From NCBI RefSeq assembly GCF_042477335.2, contig NC_091262.1:20001-84000 (forward strand): DNA of 64,000 nt, read 5' to 3'. Position numbers and translations under genes: made by a program. The notes below the pieces were generated by a model, which made no database searches, was not told where the DNA came from, and saw nothing but the letters and a program-made list of their open reading frames with translations. This DNA comes from Ovis canadensis (lineage: Eukaryota; Chordata; Mammalia; Artiodactyla; Bovidae). Of this stretch, positions 55,770 to 64,000 are shown piece by piece (position 1 is the stretch's first letter; each line of letters starts with the position of its first letter).

Positions 55770-56980
55770 CTGCCCAGGAAGGAGCAGGCTGCGAGAGGCT
55801 GGGAGACGCCACTGGCGCCTTCCTGGCCTCAGCTCCGCTCCTGCCTTGCCTTTGCACCTAGGCCCCAGGCGTCCTTGGAGAGGGCTTAGGGGCCGGTGGC
55901 TTGCACACTGCCAAGGGCTCCAGCAGGAAGAGCTCTGTGCGAGGGAAGGGAAGGGCCAGTGCAGGGCTCCTCCAGCGGTTGCTTGGCCGCCCAGGCTCAG
56001 CGCCGCACGGAGTGCACCAGGCTCCCAGGGCCCCTGGCTGGGGTCTGCAGCCCCTCACACCCGGAGGCTGACTCCCTGGGCCCCCAGCAGCTGCCTCACA
56101 CACGTGGCTTCCCTAGCGCTCTCCTCCCCAGCAGAGACGTGTGCAGCTGGTTGGGGCCTGCCCCTGCGTGCCTGGGCTCCCGCCCACAGCCCCAGCTCAG
56201 GGCAAGCAGCCCCTGAGCCAAGACCTGCAGGAGGCGCAGAGCTCCCCCACCTGGAAGCCGAGTGAACAGCTGGCGGGGAGGCGAGCCTCCTCGAGGGAAG
56301 AAGAGGCAGCCCAGCCTCGTTTGGCTCAAGCCCTACTTGGCTGGAGCCGAGTGCGCCTCCAGGACGGCAGAGCTCCAGCTCTGCTCAGAGGCCCGATCTG
56401 GCAGAGTTGCTGGCGCGAGGCTGCTCTGAACTGGGCGAGCCTTGCCCAGACTTGCCTCGCTGCTAGGCTTCCTGCCCAGGAAGGAGCAGGCTGCGCGAGG
56501 CTGGGAGACGCCACTGGCGCCTTCCTGGCCTCAGCTCCGCTCCTGCCTTGCCTTTGCACCTAGGCCCCAGGCGTCCTTGGGGAGGGCTTAGGGGCCGGTG
56601 GCTTGCACACTGCCAAGGGCTCCAGCAGGAAGAGCTCTGTGCGAGGGAAGGGAAGGGCCAGTGCAGGGTTCCTCCAGCGGTTGCTTGGCCGCCCAGGCTC
56701 AGCGCCGCACGGAGTGCACCAGGCTCCCAGGGCCCCTGGCTGGGGTCTGCAGCCCCGCACACCCGGAGGCTGACTCCCTGGGCGCCCAGCTGCTGCCTCA
56801 CACACGTAGCTTCCCTAGCGCTCTCCTCCCCAGCAGAGACGTGTGCAGCTGGTTGGGGCCTGCCCCTGCGTGCCTGGGCTCCCGCCCACAGCCCCAGCTC
56901 AGGGCAAGCAGCCCCTGAGCCAAGACCTGCAGGAGGCACAGAGCGCCCCCACCTGGAAGCCGAGTGAACAGCTGGCGGGG
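55770..56980 (+). repeat. Higher-order satellite block, first copy (10-monomer spacing)
   Basis: Shares at least nine private variants with 62,790-64,000 at an offset of 7,019 (10 x 702 minus 1), including TTGGAGAGGG, CCCCTCACACCC, CACGTGGCTT and CTCTGAACTG. Confidence 0.88.
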
Positions 56981-58499
56981 AGGCGAGCCTCCTCGAGGGA
57001 AGAAGAGGCAGCCCAGCCTCGTTTGGCTCAAGCCCTACTTGGCTGGAGCCGAGTGCGCCTCCAGGACGGCAGAGCTCCAGCTCTGCTCAGAGGCCCGATC
57101 TGGCAGAGTTGCTGGCGCGAGGCTGCTCTGCCCTGGGTGAGCCTTGCCCAGACTTGCCTCGCTGCTAGGCTTCCTGCCCAGGAAGGAGAAGGCTGCGCGA
57201 GGCTGGGAGACGCCACTGGCGCCTTCCTGGCCTCAGCTCCGCTCCTGCCTTGCCTTTGCACCTAGGCCCCTGGCGTCCTTGGGGAGGGCTTAGGGGCCGG
57301 TGGCTTGCACACTGCCAAGGGCTCCAGCAGGAAGAGCTCTGTGCGAGGGAAGGGAAGGGCCAGTGCAGGGCTCCTCCAGAGGTTGCTTTGCCGCCCAGGC
57401 TCAGCACCGCACGGAGTGCACCAGGCTCCCAGGGCCCCTGGCTGGGGTCTGCAGCCCCGCACACCCGGAGGCTGACTCCCTGGGCGCCCAGCAGCTGCCT
57501 CACACACGTAGCTTCCCTAGCGCTCTCCTCCCCAGCAGAGACGTGTGCAGCTGGTTGGGGCCTGCCCCTGCGTGCCTGGGCTCCCGCCCACAGCCCCAGC
57601 TCAGGGCAAGCAGCCCCTGAGCCAAGACCTGCAGGAGGCGCAGAGCGCCCCCACCTGGAAGCCGAGTGAACAGCTGGCGGGGAGGCGAGCCTCCTCGAGG
57701 GAAGAAGAGGCAGCCCAGCCTCGTTTGGCTCAAGCCCTACTTGGCTGGAGCCGAGTGCGCCTCCAGGACGGCAGAGCTCCAGCTCTGCTCAGAGGCCCGA
57801 TCTGGCAGAGTTGCTGGCGCGAGGCTGCTCTGCCCTGGGCGAGCCTTGCCCAGATTTGCCTCGCTGCTAGGCTTCCTGCCCAGAAAGGAGCAGGCTGCGT
57901 GAGGCTGGGAGATGCCACTGGCGCCTTCCTGGCCTCAGCTCCGCTCCTGACTTGCCTTTGCACCTAGGCCCCAGGCTTCCTTGGGGAGGGCTTAGGGGTC
58001 GGTGGCTTGCACACTGCCAAGGGATCCAGCAGGAAGAGCTCTGTGCGAGGGAAGGGAAGGGCCAGTGCAGGGCTCCTCCAGTGGTTGCTTTGCCCCCAAG
58101 GCTCAGCGCCGCACGGAGTGCACCAGGCTCCCAGGGCCTCTGGCTGGGGTCTGCAGCCCCACACACCCGGAGGCTGACTCCCTGGGCGCCCAGCAGCTGC
58201 CTCACACACGTAGCTTCCGTAGCGCTCTCCTCCCCAGCAGAGACCTGTGCAGCTGGTTGGGGCCTGCCCCTGCGTGCCTGGGCTCCCGCCCACAGCCCCA
58301 GCTCAGGGCAAGCAGCCCCTGAGCCAAGACCTGCAGGAGGCGCAGAGCGCCCCCACCTGGAAGCCGAGTGAACAGCTGGTGGGGAGGCGAGCCTCCTCGA
58401 GGGAAGAAGCGGCAGCCCAGCCTCGTTTGGCTCAAGCCCTACTTGGCTGGAGCCGAGTGCGCCTCCAGGACGGCAGAGCTCCAGCTCTGCTCAGAGGCC

Positions 58500-59380
58500 C
58501 GATCTGGCAGAGTGGCTGGCGCGAGGCTGCTCTGCCCTGGGCGAGCCTTGCCCAGACTTGCCTCGATGCTAGGCTTCCTGCCCAGGAAGGAGAAGGCTGC
58601 GCGAGGCTGGGAGACGCCACTGGCGCCTTCCTGGCCTCAGCTCCTCTCCTGCCTTGCCTTTGCACCTAGGCCCCAGGCGTCCTTGGGGAGGGCTTAGGCG
58701 CCGATGGCTTGCACACTGCCAAGGGCTCCAGCAGGAAGAGCTCTGTGCGAGGGAAGGGAAGGGCCAGTGCAGGGCTCCTCCAGCGGTTGCTTGGCCGCCC
58801 AGGCTCAGCGCCGCACGGAGTGCACCAGGCTCCCAGGGCCCCTGGCTGGGGTCTGCAGCCCCACACACCCGGAGGCTGACTCCCTGGGCGCCCAGCTGCT
58901 GCCTCACACACGTAGCTTCCCTAGCGCTCTCCTCCCCAGCAGAGACGTGTGCAGCTGGTTGGGGCCTGCCCCTGCGTGCCTGGGCTCCCGCCCACAGCCC
59001 CAGCTCAGGGCAAGCAGCCCCTGAGCCAAGACCTGCAGGAGGCGCAGAGCGCCCCCACCTGGAAGCCGAGTGAACAGCTGGCGGGGAGGCGAGCCTCCTC
59101 GAGGGAAGAAGAGGCAGCCCAGCCTCGTTTGGCTCAAGCCCTACTTGGCTGGAGCCGAGTGCGCCTCCAGGACGGCAGAGCTCCAGCTCTGCTCAGAGGC
59201 CCGATCTGGCAGAGTTGCTGGCGCGAGGCTGCTCTGCCCTGGGCGAGCCTTGCCCAGACTTGCCTCGCTGCTAGGCTTCCTGCCCAGGAAGGAGAAGGCT
59301 GCGCGAGGCTGGGAGATGCCACTGGCGCCTTCCTGGCCTCAGCTCCGCTCCTGCCTTGCCTTTGCACCTAGGCCCCAGGC
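58500..59380 (+). repeat. Higher-order satellite block, first copy (3-monomer spacing)
   Basis: Private variants (AGAGTGGCTGG, CCTCGATGCTAG, AGGCGCCGATGG, GGAGATGCC) recur exactly 2,106 bases later. Confidence 0.85.
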
Positions 59381-60605
59381 GTCCTTGCGGAGGGCTTAGG
59401 GGCCGGTGGCTTGCACACTGCCAAGGGCTCCAGCAGGAAGAGCTCTGTGCGAGGGAAGGGAAGGGCCAGTGCAGGGCTCCTCCAGCGGTTGCTTGGCCGC
59501 CCAGGCTCAGCGCCGCACGGAGTGCACCAGGCTCCCAGGGCCCCTGGCTGGGGTCTGCAGCCCCGCACACCCGGAGGCTGACTCCCTGGGCGCCCAGCAG
59601 CTGCCTCACACACGTAGCTTCCCTAGCGCTCTCCTCCCCAGCAGAGACGTGTGCAGCTGGTTGGGGCCTGCCCCTGCGTGCCTGGGCTCCCGCCCACAGC
59701 CCCAGCTCAGGGCAAGCAGCCCCTGAGCCAAGACCTGCAGGAGGCGCAGAGCGCCCCCACTTGGAAGCCGAGTGAACAGCTGGCGGGAAGGCGAGCCTCC
59801 TCGAGGGAAGAAGAGGCAGCCCAGCCTCGTTTGGCTCAAGCCCTACTTGGCTGGAGCCGAGTGCGCCTCCAGGACGGCAGAGCTCCAGCTCTGCTGAGAG
59901 GCCCGTTCTGGCAGAGTTGCTGGCGCGAGGCTGCTCTGCCCTGGACGAGCCTTGCCCAGACTTGCCTCGCTGCTAGGCTTCCTGCCCAGGAAGGAGCAGG
60001 TTGCGCGAGGCTGGGAGATGCCACTGGCGCCTTCCTGGCCTCAGCTCCGCTCCTGCCTTGCCTTTGCACCTAGGCCCCAGGCGTCCTTGGGGAGGGCTTA
60101 GGGGCCGGTGGCTTGCACACTGCCAAGAGCTCCAGCAGGAAGAGCTCTGTGCGAGGGAAGGGAAGGGCCAGTGCAGGGCTCCTCCAGCGGTTGCTTGGCC
60201 GCCCAGGCTCAGCGCCGCACGGAGTGCACCAGGCTCCCAGGGCCCCTGGCTGGGGTCTGCAGCCCCGCACACCCGGAGGCTGACTCCCTGGGCGCCCAGC
60301 AGCTGCCTCACACAGGTAGCTTCCCTAGCGCTCTCCTCCCCAGCAGAGACGTGTGCAGCTGGTTGGGGCCTGCCCCTGCGTGCCTGGCCTCCCGCCCACA
60401 GCCCAAGCTCAGGGCAAGCAGCCCCTGAGCCAAGACCTGCAGGAGGCGCAGAGCGCCCCCACCTGGAAGCCGAGTGAATAGCTGGCGGGGAGGCGAGCCT
60501 CCTCGAGGGAAGAAGAGGCAGCCCAGCCTCGTTTGGCTCAAGCCCTACTTGGCTGGAGCCGAGTGCGCCTCCAGGACGGCACAGCTCCAGCTCTGCTCAG
60601 AGGCC

Positions 60606-61486
60606 CGATCTGGCAGAGTGGCTGGCGCGAGGCTGCTCTGCCCTGGGCGAGCCTTGCCCAGACTTGCCTCGATGCTAGGCTTCCTGCCCAGGAAGGAGAA
60701 GGCTGCGCGAGGCTGGGAGACGCCACTGGCGCCTTCCTGGCCTCAGCTCCTCTCCTGCCTTGCCTTTGCACCTAGGCCCCAGGCGTCCTTGGGGAGGGCT
60801 TAGGCGCCGATGGCTTGCACACTGCCAAGGGCTCCAGCAGGAAGAGCTCTGTGCGAGGGAAGGGAAGGGCCAGTGCAGGGCTCCTCCAGCGGTTGCTTGG
60901 CCGCCCAGGCTCAGCGCCGCACGGAGTGCACCAGGCTCCCAGGGCCCCTGGCTGGGGTCTGCAGCCCCACACACCCGGAGGCTGACTCCCTGGGCGCCCA
61001 GCTGCTGCCTCACACACGTAGCTTCCCTAGCGCTCTCCTCCCCAGCAGAGACGTGTGCAGCTGGTTGGGGCCTGCCCCTGCGTGCCTGGGCTCCCGCCCA
61101 CAGCCCCAGCTCAGGGCAAGCAGCCCCTGAGCCAAGACCTGCAGGAGGCGCAGAGCGCCCCCACCTGGAAGCCGAGTGAACAGCTGGCGGGGAGGCGAGC
61201 CTCCTCGAGGGAAGAAGAGGCAGCCCAGCCTCGTTTGGCTCAAGCCCTACTTGGCTGGAGCCGAGTGCGCCTCCAGGACGGCAGAGCTCCAGCTCTGCTC
61301 AGAGGCCCGATCTGGCAGAGTTGCTGGCGCGAGGCTGCTCTGCCCTGGGCGAGCCTTGCCCAGACTTGCCTCGCTGCTAGGCTTCCTGCCCAGGAAGGAG
61401 AAGGCTGCGCGAGGCTGGGAGATGCCACTGGCGCCTTCCTGGCCTCAGCTCCGCTCCTGCCTTGCCTTTGCACCTAGGCCCCAGGC
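60606..61486 (+). repeat. Higher-order satellite block, second copy (3-monomer spacing)
   Basis: Partner of 58,500-59,380 at 3 x 702. The match ends before 61,493 (CCTTGGGG here, CCTTGCGG in the first copy). Confidence 0.85.
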
Positions 61487-62789
61487 GTCCTTGGGGAGGG
61501 CTTAGGGGCCGGTGGCTTGCACACTGCCAAGGGCTCCAGCAGGAAGAGCTCTGTGCGAGGGAAGGGAAGGGCCAGTGCAGGGCTCCTCCAGCGGTTGCTT
61601 GGCCGCCCAGGCTCAGCGCCGCACGGAGTGCACCAGGCTCCCAGGGCCCCTGGCTGGGGTCTGCAGCCCCGCACACCCGGAGGCTGACTCCCTGGGCGCC
61701 CAGCAGCTGCCTCACACACGTAGCTTCCCTAGCGCTCTCCTCCCCAGCAGAGACGTGTGCAGCTGGTTGGGGCCTGCCCCTGCGTGCCTGGGCTCCCGCC
61801 CACAGCCCCAGCTCAGGGCAAGCAGCCCCTGAGCCAAGACCTGCAGGAGGCGCAGAGCGCCCCCACCTGGAAGCCGAGTGAACAGCTGGCGGGGAGGCGA
61901 GCCTCCTCGAGGAAGAAGAGGCAGCCCAGCCTCGTTTGGCTCAAGCCCTACTTGGCTGGATCCGAGTGCGCCTCCAGGACGGCAGAGCTCCAGCTCTGCT
62001 GAGAGGCCCGTTCTGGCAGAGTTGCTGGCGCGAGGCTTCTCTGCCCTGGGCGAGCCTTGCCCAGACTTGCCTCGCTGCTAGGCTTCCTGCCCAGGAAGGA
62101 GAAGGCTGCGCGAGGCTGGGAGACGCCACTGGCGCCTTCCTGGCCTCAGCTCCGCTCCTGCCTTGCCTTTGCACCTAGGCCCCAGGCGTCCTTGGGGAGG
62201 GCTTAGGGGCCGGTGGCTTGCACACTGCCAAGGGCTCCAGCAGGAAGAGCTCTGTGCGAGGGAAGGGAAGGGCCAGTGCAGGGCTCCTCCAGCGGTTGCT
62301 TGGCCGCCCAGGCTCAGCGCCGCACGGAGTGCCCCAGGCTCCCAGGGCCCCTGGCTGGGGTCTGCAGCCCCGCACACCCGGAGGCTGACTCCCTGGGCGC
62401 CCAGCAGCTGCCTCACACACGTAGCTTCCCTAGCGCTCTCCTCCCCAGCAGAGACGTGTGCAGCTGGTTGGGGCCTGCCCCTGCGTGCCTGGGCTCCCGC
62501 CCACAGCCCCAGCTCAGGGCAAGCAGCCCCTGAGCCAAGACCTGCAGGAGGCGCAGAGCGCCCCCACCTGGAAGCCGAGTGAACAGCTGGCGGGGAGGCG
62601 AGCCTCCTCGAGGGAAGAAGAGGCAGCCCAGCCTCGTTTGGCTCAAGCCCTACTTGGCTGGATCCGAGTGCGCCTCCAGGACGGCAGAGCTCCAGCTCTG
62701 CTCAGAGGCCCGATCTGGCAGAGTTGCTGGCGCGAGGCTGCTCTGCCCTGGGCGAGCCTTGCCCAGACTTGCCTCGCTGCTAGGCTTCC

Positions 62790-64000
62790 TGCCCAGGAAG
62801 GAGCAGGCTGCGAGAGGCTGGGAGACGCCACTGGCGCCTTCCTGGCCTCAGCTCCGCTCCTGCCTTGCCTTTGCACCTAGGCCCCAGGCGTCCTTGGAGA
62901 GGGCTTAGGGGCCGGTGGCTTGCACACTGCCAAGGGCTCCAGCAGGAAGAGCTCTGTGCGAGGGAAGGGAAGGGCCAGTGCAGGGCTCCTCCAGCGGTTG
63001 CTTGGCCGCCCAGGCTCAGCGCCGCACGGAGTGCACCAGGCTCCCAGGGCCCCTGGCTGGGGTCTGCAGCCCCTCACACCCGGAGGCTGACTCCCTGGGC
63101 CCCCAGCAGCTGCCTCACACACGTGGCTTCCCTAGCGCTCTCCTCCCCAGCAGAGACGTGTGCAGCTGGTTGGGGCCTGCCCCTGCGTGCCTGGGCTCCC
63201 GCCCACAGCCCCAGCTCAGGGCAAGCAGCCCCTGAGCCAAGACCTGCAGGAGGCGCAGAGCTCCCCCACCTGGAAGCCGAGTGAACAGCTGGCGGGGAGG
63301 CGAGCCTCCTCGAGGGAAGAAGAGGCAGCCCAGCCTCGTTTGGCTCAAGCCCTACTTGGCTGGAGCCGAGTGCGCCTCCAGGACGGCAGAGCTCCAGCTC
63401 TGCTCAGAGGCCCGATCTGGCAGAGTTGCTGGCGCGAGGCTGCTCTGAACTGGGCGAGCCTTGCCCAGACTTGCCTCGCTGCTAGGCTTCCTGCCCAGGA
63501 AGGAGCAGGCTGCGCGAGGCTGGGAGACGCCACTGGCGCCTTCCTGGCCTCAGCTCCGCTCCTGCCTTGCCTTTGCACCTAGGCCCCAGGCGTCCTTGGG
63601 GAGGGCTTAGGGGCCTGTGGCTTGCACACTGCCAAGGGCTCCAGCAGGAAGAGCTCTGTGCGAGGGAAGGGAAGGGCCAGTGCAGGGTTCCTCCAGCGGT
63701 TGCTTGGCCGCCCAGGCTCAGCGCCGCACGGAGTGCACCAGGCTCCCAGGGCCCCTGGCTGGGGTCTGCAGCCCCGCACACCCGGAGGCTGACTCCCTGG
63801 GCGCCCAGCTGCTGCCTCACACACGTAGCTTCCCTAGCGCTCTCCTCCCCAGCAGAGACGTGTGCAGCTGGTTGGGGCCTGCCCCTGCGTGCCTGGGCTC
63901 CCGCCCACAGCCCCAGCTCAGGGCAAGCAGCCCCTGAGCCAAGACCTGCAGGAGGCACAGAGCGCCCCCACCTGGAAGCCGAGTGAACAGCTGGCGGGGA
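62790..64000 (+). repeat. Higher-order satellite block, second copy (10-monomer spacing)
   Basis: Partner of 55,770-56,980. It is cut by the window end, so its full length is unknown. Confidence 0.88.

Larger units (their letters stand above)
45230..64000 (+). repeat. 702-bp GC-rich satellite array 2, about 27 monomers, runs off the edge
   Basis: The same satellite and orientation as array 1, with a period of 702 bp almost throughout (for example 47,673, 48,375, 49,077 and on to 63,115), broken by single-base indels (near 49,593 and 61,912) and a 4-base loss near 46,825. The first two or three monomers are more diverged; the rest are nearly identical. One monomer (53,041-53,740) holds about 36 CpGs and no CENP-B-box core. 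It is likely caprine/ovine satellite II. Frames open over about 140 codons on both strands reflect few stops in GC-rich DNA. Confidence 0.95.

Noticed and set aside
45230-64000. Regular open frames of about 77, 109, 112 and 140 codons on both strands in every satellite monomer
   Set aside because: They overlap in several frames at once, recur with the 702-bp period, and reflect few stops in GC-rich repeat DNA. No start context, splice structure or protein family is visible.
18490-64000. A CRISPR array or a bacterial repeat system
   Set aside because: The repeats are 702 bp without short-repeat/spacer structure, and the surrounding SINEs, L1 and telomeric repeats are mammalian.

Overview
This is mammalian, non-coding, repeat-dominated DNA. 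The SINEs restrict it to a ruminant: Bov-tA, Bov-A2 with its CAG tail, and several tRNA-derived CHR-type elements. The GC-rich tandem satellite has a monomer of almost exactly 702 bp, which fits the roughly 0.7-kb satellite II of sheep and goat. Telomere-like C-rich repeats at base 1 followed by this satellite suggest the short-arm end of an acrocentric sheep/goat-type chromosome. The taxon and the satellite name are inferred from memory of these families and were not checked by alignment. I find no intact protein-coding gene; the many open frames are by-products of stop-poor satellite or G-rich repeat DNA.

Layout. The window holds two direct copies of one compound unit, about 26.3 kb apart (offset 26,322 at the left, 26,292 in the middle, 26,740 at the right end of the unit). 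Copy 1 runs 1-26,340 and copy 2 runs 26,345-64,000, continuing past the edge. Each copy has, in order: (i) a degenerate CCCTAA-type tract (1-310; 26,355-26,640); (ii) about 15 kb of AT-rich, transposon-rich DNA with two LTRs of one family in opposite orientation, an old mitochondrial insertion (NUMT: COX3, tRNA-Gly, ND3, tRNA-Arg, ND4L, ND4 start), L1 fragments, SINEs and a second LTR-like element; (iii) a CpG-rich promoter-like block with YY1, E-box and GC-box motifs (14,700-15,140; 40,992-41,432); (iv) three or four ~424-435-bp cassettes with tRNA-like A and B boxes and a T-run; (v) about 2-3 kb of degenerate TTAGGG/TTTGGGG/TTCGGGG repeat on the plus strand; (vi) a 702-bp satellite array (18,490-26,320, about 11 diverged monomers; 45,230-64,000, about 27 homogeneous monomers).

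Reading it as a whole. The ~18-kb non-satellite part of each unit is bounded by telomere-like repeats facing outward, the orientation of a whole linear chromosome. Successive units are joined through satellite in the TTAGGG-satellite-CCCTAA order of a chromosome end fusion. The CpG block points into the G-rich repeats in the way TERRA promoters do. The two copies are unevenly diverged: about 18 differences in 300 bp near the left end, none in 300 bp around 12.9-13.2 kb, which suggests later gene conversion or exchange. Array 2 shows nested higher-order duplications at 3, 5, 6 and 10 monomers.
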